Assembly: GCF_014873705.1 (NCBI RefSeq)
Contig: NZ_JADBDS010000001.1
Span: forward strand, 1,736,001-1,800,000
DNA from: Mycobacterium sp. OAS707
GTDB lineage: Bacteria; Actinomycetota; Actinomycetes; Mycobacteriales; Mycobacteriaceae
Length of the DNA stretch: 64,000 nucleotides
Reading direction: 5' to 3'
Shown here one piece after another: positions 9,710-18,700 of this stretch. Under the pieces are notes generated by a model. That model had not been told where the DNA came from, did no database searches, and saw only the letters and a program-made list of their open reading frames with translations. The position numbers and the translations under genes are program-made. Positions within the stretch are counted from its first letter, which is position 1. The number at the start of each line of letters is the position of its first letter.

Positions 9710-10614
9710 TGCGCGCGCACCTCCACCATTCCGTCGCGGACGCGGGCCGCGTAGCTGGGCAGCGGCGCGGTGGCCGGCCCCTTCAGTACGTTGCCGGATT
9801 CACATTCGAATCGTGAACCGTGCCAAGGGCATACGACACGGCCGCGGTCGACCCAACCGTCCGACATCGGAGCGCCGAGGTGAGGGCAATACTCGCCGAC
9901 CGCGAGCACATTGCCGCCGTCGCGGTGCAATACCACGCCGACGCCGTCGATCTCGACTCGCTGCGGTCGCCCATCCAACTCGTTCACCGGCAAGGCCGGC
10001 GTCCAGTCCGCGGTCTGCAAACGTGGACCCGACTGGTCAACACCCACACCCGACCCGTACACCAGCGAGGCACCCAGATAGCCGCTTCCGAGAGTGAGGC
10101 CGTAGCCCAGCGCCGTCCCGGCCATGCCGCGGAGATGACGGCCTCGTCGACGATCCCACCACGACACCGCATACAGCCCGGTCGCGACAACGTTCAACAG
10201 GCCGTGCACGATCCCGATTCGCCGGGACTCGTCGTGGGTGTGCTGCCAATCGGTCGCACCCGTTGCGGCGGCGCCGAGATTGCCGAGAATGCCAACGCCC
10301 AGCGCCACCGTCGACGCGTCGCGCATGGTCGTGCGGCCCGGGAGCACGCTCACTGCGTCCAACGTCACCGCCGTGGCGACTGCGCCCGTCGGCAGGCTGG
10401 TCAAGGCCGGGTGAAGCGGATGCCCCAGCCACGTCCCGTGCAGCGCGTTGCTCACACGCTCCCGATTGCGGCCGAGCGCTGCGAAGCTCACCGCAAGGAC
10501 GTGTTCGAGTCGATAGCTCGGACGATCCAGCCACCGTTGACGACCAAGCTTCTCGATTGCTCGGAATCCGATTTGTCGCGTGTGATCCGGTCTGGAACGC
10601 GGCTGATGTACCAC
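9706..10614 (-). CDS. DUF2231 membrane protein with C-terminal Rieske [2Fe-2S] domain
   Basis: Probable membrane-bound electron carrier. About residues 30-170 form a DUF2231-type domain with four hydrophobic helices (GHPLHPALTSLPTGA is characteristic). A Rieske domain follows at about 195-302, with cluster ligands CPHLG (Cys243, His245) and CPWHG (Cys262, His265), all intact. The GTG at 10614 is chosen because GGGGAGG lies six bases upstream. The frame stays open a further 37 codons but without a comparable ribosome-binding site. It is coupled to the hemerythrin gene by an ATGA overlap, suggesting electron delivery to or from that di-iron protein (inference). Confidence 0.85.
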   Translation of the reverse strand: MVHQPRSRPDHTRQIGFRAIEKLGRQRWLDRPSYRLEHVLAVSFAALGRNRERVSNALHGTWLGHPLHPALTSLPTGAVATAVTLDAVSVLPGRTTMRDASTVALGVGILGNLGAAATGATDWQHTHDESRRIGIVHGLLNVVATGLYAVSWWDRRRGRHLRGMAGTALGYGLTLGSGYLGASLVYGSGVGVDQSGPRLQTADWTPALPVNELDGRPQRVEIDGVGVVLHRDGGNVLAVGEYCPHLGAPMSDGWVDRGRVVCPWHGSRFECESGNVLKGPATAPLPSYAARVRDGMVEVRAQ

Positions 10615-10778
10615 GGCAGCCCTCCCCAGGTTCTGCGTGTTGAAACTTCGGCCGGCCGTCCCCGCACACCCTGACCCGTCACCAGAAACACGAAACGCCG
10701 CCGGCTTCGGTTCAATCGGAAGCACGGTGGCGGCAAGCCGGTAGACGTACCTGACGGTTACGTGAATTTTCCCTGATA

Positions 10779-10795
10779 TGTCGCGAGCCGCGACA
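10779..10795. promoter_or_regulatory. Palindromic operator candidate upstream of DUF4331 gene
   Basis: Perfect inverted repeat TGTCGCG-AGC-CGCGACA, 7-bp arms and 3-bp spacer, ending 22 bases before the DUF4331 ATG and in the divergent interval with the Rieske gene. The position suits a repressor or activator site. It is followed by AAAACA, so a hairpin role is also possible. Confidence 0.45.
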
Positions 10796-10817
10796 AAACA
10801 GATGTACGTTCCGCTGC

Positions 10818-11825
10818 ATGTCCAACCATTTCACCGGCCTGTCCCTTGGACCGCCGCTCGGCGATCAGCGTCTCGATCTGTGCGATCTCTACGCGTTCGT
10901 TTCGCCCGCCGACCCGGGCCGGACCGTGATCATCATGAATGCCAACCCGCTGGCCGACGCGCTGCACCCCGACGCGATCTACCGGGTCGCGATCGACAAC
11001 GACGGAGATCTGTTGAACGACATAGCTTTCAGCTACGTCTTCTCAGAACCCAAGGACGGCAAGCAGACCGTCGACGTCTACTTGGCGGCCAATGACGAAG
11101 CCGAAGAGGCCGAAGCCGTCGGCGAACGGATCTTCACGAACGTTCCGGTTTCGTTCGTCGGCGACGAGCCCTACATCGCCACCTCAGGCGACTTCACGTT
11201 CTTCGCAGGCGCCCGCAGTGACGCATTCTTCTTCGACTTCGACGGCGTCAAGCAGCTGTTCGACACCTCCGGTAAGCGCAACTTCACCGATCTGACGCTG
11301 CCCGGCGAATCCCCTTGGACCGGAGTCGATTCCAACACCAAGGCCAACGTGTTCTCCACCGCCATCGAGATGCCGACCAGCTTTTTGGGGGCCGACCCCG
11401 ACATCCGGATCTGGGGCCGTTGCAGCGTGCGGAAAAACGGCAGGCTGCTTCACGTCGACCGCGCAGGTCACCCGTCGGTCAGCAGCTTCTTCAATACCGA
11501 CGACACCAAAGAGGAGTACAACGCCAGCGAGCCGGTGCACGACCGGGAGCGGTGGATCGACATGTTCATCCACCAACTGGGCCACACCGGTGACTACTCG
11601 CGCGAGGAAGCCATCGCGGCCATCGACACCGAAGGCACGCTGCCCGACATGTTGACGTTCAACCCGTCGAAGCCGGCGAAGTACCCGAATGGCCGCGTCT
11701 TCACCGACGACGTCATCGACTACCGGCTGGCGTTCCTGACCAAGGGCGAGTGCCCGCCGTCGGGTCTGAGCCCGCACACCGACACCCTGGCGGAGTTCCC
11801 GTACCTCGGACCGCCGCACCAGTGA
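10818..11825 (+). CDS. DUF4331 family protein
   Basis: Protein of unknown function, 335 residues. The sequence begins MSNHFTGLSLGPPLGDQRLDLCDLYAF and continues with alternating beta-type segments, a phosphodiester-like Asp-rich stretch and a conserved DxLNDIAF element, as in the DUF4331 family. There is no signal peptide or membrane segment. The ATG is supported by the conserved N-terminus, although no strong ribosome-binding site is visible. It is divergent from the Rieske/hemerythrin pair, with a perfect palindrome between, so shared regulation is plausible. Its 3' end faces the prenyl synthase gene with a 3-bp gap. Confidence 0.75.
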   Translation: MSNHFTGLSLGPPLGDQRLDLCDLYAFVSPADPGRTVIIMNANPLADALHPDAIYRVAIDNDGDLLNDIAFSYVFSEPKDGKQTVDVYLAANDEAEEAEAVGERIFTNVPVSFVGDEPYIATSGDFTFFAGARSDAFFFDFDGVKQLFDTSGKRNFTDLTLPGESPWTGVDSNTKANVFSTAIEMPTSFLGADPDIRIWGRCSVRKNGRLLHVDRAGHPSVSSFFNTDDTKEEYNASEPVHDRERWIDMFIHQLGHTGDYSREEAIAAIDTEGTLPDMLTFNPSKPAKYPNGRVFTDDVIDYRLAFLTKGECPPSGLSPHTDTLAEFPYLGPPHQ

Positions 11826-11828
11826 CCG

Positions 11829-12881
11829 TCAGCGCCAGCGGGCCCACACATAAGGCACCAAGGCGCGCAGAAAATCGAGATCTGGACCCGGTTGGGCATC
11901 GACGAACGCCTGCTCGAAATACTCCTCGGCGACCAACAGAATGCCTTCGGCGTATTCGGAGGTGAACGCGATGCTGCCGTAGTCGTCCATCAGCGCGCGC
12001 ACCGCGTTCACCATGTCAGCTGATCGTTCGGAACGGTTGCGCCATAAATAGTCTCGAACAAACTCGAGGTCGACGCCCGACGCGTTGGCGAGCAGATGGA
12101 CGAGCGGAAGCGTGCGCTTACCCTCGTACAGATCGCCGAGGATCTCCTTACCGTAGGAACGCTCGTCCCCGACGAGGTTGAGTAGGTCGTCGCGAATCTG
12201 GAAGGCGGCGCCGAAGTGAAACCCGAAGCGCACCAACGGCGCCAGGTCGGCCTTACCGCCTGATCCCACCAATGCGCCGACACGTAGCGGGTGGATCGTG
12301 GTGTACCAGCACGTTTTGTGCATGATCAGCTCGAGGTAGTCGTCGGGCCCTAGATCCTCGACATTGTCGAGTTGCCAGCCGACTTCGATGGCCTGGCCCT
12401 CCAGCGTGCGCATGGCCATGGTGTCGAATTCATGCCACACCAGGTCGGCGAGATCGCCATCCAGTCGCCGGGTCGCCTTTCGCAGCACCTGCCCAGCAAT
12501 GATGGCAAGGCCGTCACCGGCGTTGAGCGCGGCGGCCATGCCGTGCGTTGCGGCAAGCGTCGGTCGGCCACGGCGCATCTCGCTGCCGTCGGCGACGTCG
12601 TCGTGAACCAGAAAAGCGTTGTGCAGCAGTTCAATTGCGACCGCTATACCCATGACAGCTTCGGGCTCTGCGCCGAACGCCCTGCTGGCGGACAGACACA
12701 GCGCGGGCCGCAGCGCCTTGCCCGGCCGCGACGGGTACTCGCGCATCGGCCCGTACAGCCATTGCGCCGGTTCACCGTCCGGCATGGCGTCGAGCATCGC
12801 GCGACGAACCACCTTGGCCACTCCGCGCAGGTGGGCGTCGACCTCAGCGACGAGCTCGGCACGGTCGGCGGTGCTCGTCAC
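11829..12881 (-). CDS. Isoprenyl diphosphate synthase (short-chain, GGPP-type)
   Basis: Condenses isopentenyl diphosphate with allylic diphosphates to make a C15-C20 prenyl diphosphate. The first Asp-rich motif is intact (HDDVADGSEMRRGRPT, about residue 93). The second is DDLLN (about 230), with Asn in place of the last Asp, a variation known in some GGPP synthases. A KR pair after it (YEGKRTLPLV) fits the family. Length 350. The ATG overlaps the stop of the upstream unknown gene (ATGA). No phytoene synthase, terpene cyclase or prenyltransferase lies beside it, so the product's fate is unknown; the FAD oxidase at 18968 is the obvious candidate consumer. Confidence 0.88.
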   Translation of the reverse strand: MTSTADRAELVAEVDAHLRGVAKVVRRAMLDAMPDGEPAQWLYGPMREYPSRPGKALRPALCLSASRAFGAEPEAVMGIAVAIELLHNAFLVHDDVADGSEMRRGRPTLAATHGMAAALNAGDGLAIIAGQVLRKATRRLDGDLADLVWHEFDTMAMRTLEGQAIEVGWQLDNVEDLGPDDYLELIMHKTCWYTTIHPLRVGALVGSGGKADLAPLVRFGFHFGAAFQIRDDLLNLVGDERSYGKEILGDLYEGKRTLPLVHLLANASGVDLEFVRDYLWRNRSERSADMVNAVRALMDDYGSIAFTSEYAEGILLVAEEYFEQAFVDAQPGPDLDFLRALVPYVWARWR

Positions 12882-13564
12882 GGCAGCAGCGATGTGACGG
12901 TCAGTACTACTGGAAGCCAGACGTCGGGATGACCGTCGGCCAGAAGGTTTCCCCGATACACGCCAGGCCGGACGTCCCCGGTCACGTCAACCCCGATCTC
13001 GACGCCTCGACTCGAACGTCGCGGCATAGGAACAGGATTCGGATCGCAGTGCACTGTGGCCGCCGGCACCATGTCGCCGTCGTGGGCCAGTAAATCGCTG
13101 CACCGCAGCCGAATCTCGCCGAGCTGATCGGGACCATTGTTGTGCAGCCACACCTCTGTGCTCGCTCGACCCGGCGCGTCGGCGTGAAGCTCAAGAGTCC
13201 CGTTGCCGCCGGTCCGGCCGAACTCAAGCGTCGCCGGGCCGGCAAATGGCAAATTCGAGAACTTCGCCGAACCCACGAGAAACTGACCCGCCATCGCCCA
13301 CCAGATATTCATCAGTCTCTCGATATCCGGATTGTTTCGCCGGCCGGCGCCATTCTCCTCGGCCAGATCTGCGGCAGAACCCGTGGACGTTTCTCCCGGA
13401 CCTTTGTCATTGATCGCCCCGACGAAGCGGTCGACCAGCTTGCTGGCAGCACGGAAACCCTGGGCCTGGATTGCGTTCAGCGCGCGCACATTGGCGGCCG
13501 GGTCGAAGACCGACGCCCACGGCACCTCCGTTATGTTGCCGTCATCGCCAAAACCCCGGCTCAC
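12878..13564 (-). CDS. Unrecognised protein with helical N-terminus and beta-rich C-terminus
   Basis: No confident family. The 228 residues divide into an amphipathic helical region with the phrase VFDPAANVRALNAIQAQGF (about 18-36), a Gly/Asn-rich linker, and a C-terminal beta-rich domain (about 115-228) ending GVYRGNLLADGHPDVWLPVV, which reads like an immunoglobulin or fibronectin-type fold. No signal peptide. The GTG start has GGGGGAGG eight bases upstream. It is the first gene of a two-gene unit with the prenyl synthase and divergent from the unknown gene at 13649. Its architecture mirrors the 186-residue protein encoded at 15211. Confidence 0.7.
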   Translation of the reverse strand: MSRGFGDDGNITEVPWASVFDPAANVRALNAIQAQGFRAASKLVDRFVGAINDKGPGETSTGSAADLAEENGAGRRNNPDIERLMNIWWAMAGQFLVGSAKFSNLPFAGPATLEFGRTGGNGTLELHADAPGRASTEVWLHNNGPDQLGEIRLRCSDLLAHDGDMVPAATVHCDPNPVPMPRRSSRGVEIGVDVTGDVRPGVYRGNLLADGHPDVWLPVVLTVTSLLP

Positions 13565-13579
13565 CTGCAGATCCTCCCC

Positions 13580-13600
13580 CGCAAATCAGACTGGTTTGCG
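13580..13600. promoter_or_regulatory. Inverted repeat in the divergent promoter of the six-gene locus
   Basis: CGCAAA, nine bases, TTTGCG: a short symmetric element in the 84-bp interval between the two divergent halves of the locus. It could be a shared operator. Arms are only six bases, so chance is not excluded. Confidence 0.3.
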
Positions 13601-13648
13601 TACGCTCCACGGTATGCTAAGCGCGCCAGCGGGGGGTAGGAGGAGCAA

Positions 13649-15214
13649 ATGGCTGTCGGCCATTCTCTGTTAGCGGTGTATGGCGCTTTCGACCAAGTCG
13701 TGATGGAAAACCCGGACAGCCAGGTGCGACAGCAGATCGAGCAGTTTCTGCCGGGCACGACAGGACCGGGCCAACGCGGCTGGTACGCCGAGATTCAGGA
13801 TTTCGTGCGTCGGCATGCGACTGACCCGGCGGCCGCAGAGTTCCCCACCCTCGACGAAGCGCTCGACGAACTCACTGGCGGCGGTGGAGGATTCGACGCC
13901 GCATCACAGGTGATGGGTCCGCGAGAGCGGGCTCGTCTCACTTATGCGACCGCCGCGATGCGAAGCCTGATCGGCACTGACTTGGTACCTCGTGAGCGCA
14001 TCCCCGTGCTCGAGACCGTCGATACGACCCGACTGGACGAGGCCCTCGGCCAGGCTGGCGACGACAACGCGCTGAGCAGTGCCGATTCCGCACCGATGCC
14101 TCGCCATGGTCGCGTGGATCGCCTCAACGAGATGACGCAAGCGTTTACCGGCCGCGGCGACTGGGCCGTCATGATGGCCCAAGCTGCGGACGAGGGCCTG
14201 GTGGCGCCGCAGGTCGCGGCGATCCCCGCGATCTCCGTACACGGCGAGAGCACCGGGCCCGTCGTCCGCATGGACAACGCGCCCGACGCCCTACGTGGGG
14301 AGTATCGGGGCAAGTGCACCGGTGAGGTGATCGAGTCTGATGGCGTCCTGGCCGCGTTGCTCACTACCGAATTCGAGCGGTCAGCTATCAGCATCGACCA
14401 GGTCAAGGCGATAGTCGATCCTCTGAATTGGGACAACTGCAACACCTTCTTCGTCGATATGCAGAAGCTGAAGCCGGCCGCAGGCCGCAGCCAGGTGCTG
14501 GAGTTGGTCAGCACCGACAAGGACCTTTACGTCATCAAGACAGCGCTGAAGTATTGGAAGCAGGAGCGGGGTGGCAGCGCGATTATCAATTACGACCTCG
14601 CTGATAAGCGCAAGGGCACCGGCGACACCGGTCAGGTGCGCGTCGACAGCGGATACATCGTTCTGATCCCAACAAACGACGGCCAGGGCACCCGGGTCCT
14701 CACCAGCAAGATGGTCGCGATCGATGGCCTCAGCCCGACGGCCGTCGCCATCTACGCCTCTGTGCTCGGATGGGTTTCGATCGGCGAAATGATGATGTTC
14801 GACTGTGCACTTAGGGGCGGCGCCCTCCAAGACGCCGATGACGCCCTGGTTCCATGGCAGCTCTCACCTGAGCCTGACCCCGCAGGCCAAGGCTCCAACC
14901 GCGCGTCTGCGACCACGGCATCCGATGATGGCGGAGCTGGCGTGCCTCCTGTCGCGGGAATCCTGATGGCCGAAGCGTCGACCCGGATGGCCGACTTCAT
15001 CGAAAGCACCACGAAGGACGCGGTTGTCATTGCTGACAAGTGGGTCAAGGGCGACCTCTCCGTCAAGGAAATGGTCGACTACACCAGCAAGGTCGGCGCG
15101 CAGCTGGCGAGCGAGCCATGGCGACTGTTGCAGGACATGCTCAACCGTGTTCCGACCCGGCCCGCTGCAGGCAGCCCACCAGCCAACGAACCGCAGGGGG
15201 ATGGTTCGCCATGA
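13649..15214 (+). CDS. Unrecognised protein with SRPBCC-like central region and helical C-terminal module
   Basis: No firm family assignment. Of 521 residues, about 1-120 are helical. About 230-390 read like an SRPBCC/START lipid-binding fold: a helix with IVDPLNWDNCNTFF, then strands ending in DSGYIVLIP, a strand with RVLTSKMV and a terminal helix. About 430-500 form a helical module (ADKWVKGDLSVKEMVDY), followed by a Pro-rich tail. No signal peptide or membrane helix. The ATG has AGGAGG six bases upstream and opens a four-gene operon whose members overlap by 4 bases. A role in binding a hydrophobic product is a reasonable guess given the prenyl synthase next door. Confidence 0.7.
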   Translation: MAVGHSLLAVYGAFDQVVMENPDSQVRQQIEQFLPGTTGPGQRGWYAEIQDFVRRHATDPAAAEFPTLDEALDELTGGGGGFDAASQVMGPRERARLTYATAAMRSLIGTDLVPRERIPVLETVDTTRLDEALGQAGDDNALSSADSAPMPRHGRVDRLNEMTQAFTGRGDWAVMMAQAADEGLVAPQVAAIPAISVHGESTGPVVRMDNAPDALRGEYRGKCTGEVIESDGVLAALLTTEFERSAISIDQVKAIVDPLNWDNCNTFFVDMQKLKPAAGRSQVLELVSTDKDLYVIKTALKYWKQERGGSAIINYDLADKRKGTGDTGQVRVDSGYIVLIPTNDGQGTRVLTSKMVAIDGLSPTAVAIYASVLGWVSIGEMMMFDCALRGGALQDADDALVPWQLSPEPDPAGQGSNRASATTASDDGGAGVPPVAGILMAEASTRMADFIESTTKDAVVIADKWVKGDLSVKEMVDYTSKVGAQLASEPWRLLQDMLNRVPTRPAAGSPPANEPQGDGSP

Positions 15215-15771
15215 CGAATCCGGCAACCAGCAAGCCTGTCGTGCTTGCCGAGTACATGGCAAAGATCTGGGTCAGGATGCTTCGGCGAAGCGGTGCGATC
15301 GCCGAAGATGCTTCCCAAAAGATGTCGGCCGGCAAGTACGGTTACGACGACTACGTACGATCTGTAAGGCAACTCGTCGACGGCAATCTGCTCGACGGCA
15401 TGGAGCTGGCCGAAACGCTTCTTGCCGGTCCCGGATTCAAGTCGGCGGCTAATGTGGCTCGGTCGGACCCGTATCCCGTTGGCCCCTACCAGAACTCCGA
15501 ATACGAAGTGACGGTTACGTCTCCGCTGAGTCGAGGGTTTGGCGACGCCATCCCCGGCGCTCGAATCGGTTTCGAAGCGGTGAAGAGCGGCGAGGACGAC
15601 AGACTGACATCAGGGATCCTTCCAACTGGAACCGAACACTTCCGGCTTGTCGTCGACCGAACCAATCTTCAAAGCGGTTTTTACTTCGGCCAGGTGACGA
15701 TGGTGGCGCGACCCGCGACCAAAGCGGATGCAGGCGACCAGCAAGTCGTGGACGTTGCCATCGGCCTGTGA
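15211..15771 (+). CDS. Unrecognised 186-residue protein with helical module and beta-rich domain
   Basis: Not recognised. About residues 10-65 form a helical module (QKMSAGKYGYDDYVRSVRQL) that resembles the C-terminal module of the preceding protein: a K-x-x-x-G turn followed by an acidic helix with Val. About residues 88-186 form a beta-rich domain (YEVTVTSP...FRLVVDRTNLQSGFYFGQVT), like the C-terminal domain of the 228-residue protein at 12878. The ATG at 15211 overlaps the previous stop (ATGA). A longer open frame upstream lacks this coupling and reads as out-of-frame coding. It is coupled to the cyclase gene by a GTGA overlap. Confidence 0.72.
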   Translation: MTNPATSKPVVLAEYMAKIWVRMLRRSGAIAEDASQKMSAGKYGYDDYVRSVRQLVDGNLLDGMELAETLLAGPGFKSAANVARSDPYPVGPYQNSEYEVTVTSPLSRGFGDAIPGARIGFEAVKSGEDDRLTSGILPTGTEHFRLVVDRTNLQSGFYFGQVTMVARPATKADAGDQQVVDVAIGL

Positions 15772-18700
15772 CTGATCACGTTAATCAGCCGAGTATCGAC
15801 GAGCTGCTGGACCGGGCCGTCGACGCGATCAACAGCGGAGATCGCGCAGCGGCGGACGCATTGGCCGGTCAGGTGCTCGACCTCGACCGAACCAACAGCG
15901 ACGCCGAAGAGCTGCTGGCGGCGCCGTCTGGACACGGCGAGATCCGGCGAATAACGATCCTGTTCGCGGATCTGGTCGGCTCGACGGCACTGTCGACCCG
16001 GGTCGAGCCCGAGATCTATCGCACCGTCGTTGGTCGCTACCGCGACGAAGTGCGCAGCATCGTCGAACAGTACGAGGGCTACATCGGTGCTACGAAGGGT
16101 GACGGACTCCTCGCTGTGTTCGGCCATCCCCAGGCGCACGAAAACGACGTGCAGCGCTCGGCATCGGCCGCGATCGACATCATCCGCTCCGTATCGGATC
16201 TGAGCGATCGTGTGCGGCAGCAATTCGGTTTCGGGATCGATGTGCGGGTGGGCATTCACCGTGGAGTCGTTTACCTGGATACCGCACAACTTGACGTCTA
16301 CGGATTCGCGGCCAATCTGGCGGAGCGGATGTGTGGTCTCGCCGACCCCGGAACCGTCGCCGTGTCGGACTCGATTGAGCCGCTGATTCGCGACAGCTTC
16401 GAACTAGAAGCGCAACTGCCCGAACGGGTCAAGGGAGTGGAGGGCTTGGTCCGGCACTTCCGCATCATCGGTGAGCGCGAAGTGTCCAAGGTGGTGCTCG
16501 GCCCGTTGATCGGCCGCCGCAGCCAGATCGCTTATCTGACGGACCGCTGGGACGAGGCGCAATCGGGTGGCCTTCGGACCCCGGGCGTGGTGCTTCAGGG
16601 AGAGGCGGGGATCGGGAAGAGCCGGCTTGCCTGGGCGGCAGTCGAGATGGCCGAGCGGTCGAATGCCATGGTGCTCCAACTGATTGGATCGCCTTTCCAT
16701 TCGGACGTGGGCCTGTGGCCGGTACGCCGACTGCTCGAGCGGCGATGCCGCATCAGCCGCACGTCAGATCCAACAGAGCGCCTTGAGCATCTCGAAGCCG
16801 AGATCCGGCGGCAGTCGCTGAATCCGGCGACGGTAGTCCCACTCCTGGCACCTGTACTTGGCATCGATGCGCGATACGGCTACGAACAGGTGCACGCGGA
16901 GGGCAGAGCGCTCTACGAGCAGATCGTCGCCGCGGTCTGCAACTATCTCGTCGCATGTATGCGCGATGGTCCCGTGTTGCTACTTGTGGAAGACATGCAC
17001 TGGTTCGATGAAGACAGTGCTGAACTGGTGAATTCCTTGCTGGACACCGACCTCGGCGGCCGCATGCTAATGGTCATGACCGGGCGGGATTTAGCATCGT
17101 TACCCGACAGTCCCAAAGCTCGGGTCTTTCATCTGAACCCGTTGACCGACGATGAGTCGGATGAGTTGATAGTCGCGCTTCATCCTGAGATGACTACGGA
17201 TACCCGCGGGGCGGTACGTCGGCGTTGTGACGGAATCCCGCTCTACATCGAGGAAGTCGTGGCGAAGCTGAAGGATCAGCAGACTGATGCGGCAGAAAGC
17301 GTCGGGGTGCCCGACACCCTTTATGAAGCGCTGATCGCGCGGCTGCGGTCCAGCGCGGATGCCGTGCTCGTTGGCGAGGCCGCCGCCGTCATCGGCGGCC
17401 GCATCGACCGAGGCCTTCTGTTATCTGTCGTCGACCTTGACCCGCAGCACGCAGACCGCGTCCTACGCGAACTCACCGACGGTCGGGTTCTCGAGCCGCT
17501 CGATGAGCACAGCTGGCGGTTCCGGCACGAACTGATACGCGAAGTCGCGGCCGAACTTTCGCCGCCGAGTCTCCGTCGGCGACTGCATAGCCGGGTCGCC
17601 GATGCCCTCGCCGCCGCCAGCGACACCAACCCCGACTGGCCATTGGTGGCACGGCATTACGAGCACGCAGAGCGGTACGCAGAAGCAGCGAAGGCCTTTC
17701 GGCAAGCGTCGACAGACGCGCGGCGCCGAGGCGCGCTCGGCGAGGCCCGCACGTATCTTGGCCACGCGGTCGAACAGGCCGAGCGCTCACCGGCCGGGCA
17801 GGACCGAGATCAGCTCGAGATCGCTCTCCGCCTCAGGCGCGGCTTTCTCGTCTCGGCAGCGGAAGGCGTGGCGAGCCCGAACGCCGCCGCCGACTTCGAA
17901 CGGTGTCTTCAGTTGTCCAGCAGTCATTTGGCTGACGACGAGTTCTTCTCCACGTTGGTCGCGCTGTACGGCTACTACGCGATGCGCGCCGATCTCGACC
18001 GAGTGGAACGACTGCTGCAATCCGTACGAGCGAGTTTGACCGGGCGGCGCAAGTGGTTTCTGCCCTATAACGACGCCGGATTCGGCATGCTGGCTTGGTA
18101 CCGCGGCGATTTCGACACTGCGCGCGAGAGGCTCGAAGGAGCCGCGTCATCACGAAACGAAGAAGGAGCAAAGGAACTCGAGGCGGTCTGGTTCATGCCC
18201 AATGAGGGGACGGCATCGATCTACACACATCTCGCGCTGGCCTACTACATCCAGGGTGACTTGGCCAGCGCCGAGGCTGAACTGGAGCGGACCGAACGCC
18301 GATGCGAGGCACTCGCGTTTCCCCAAGGCGCGTTCAGTTTGGCGTATGCCCGCCAGATGGAGGTGCTGATCCGGATGGAAGCCGGCCAACTGGATCGCGC
18401 GATGCAGGTCGCCACCGCACTGGCCAACGGCGGTATGCAACACGGCTTCGACTCATGGGCAATGGTCGGCGCCGCACAGCAATCGATGATCAGCGCACTG
18501 TCGTCGCTCGCCAGCGACGCGGTTGACCCGGCAGAGTTACAGATGCACATCGCGACCATCACCTCCTATGTCGACCTGTGGCGTGCGTTGGCCGTCAGGT
18601 CACTCATCACGATCTATGACGCGGCGCTGGCCCGCCTGCTGACCGCGGCCGGTCAGCGCGATGCCGCGCGCGATCGTTTGCAGATCGCGCTGCAACTCGC

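Noticed and set aside
15040..15210. Longer upstream start for the 186-residue protein
   Set aside because: The upstream residues read as out-of-frame sequence of the preceding gene, whereas the ATG at 15211 makes the usual ATGA coupling.
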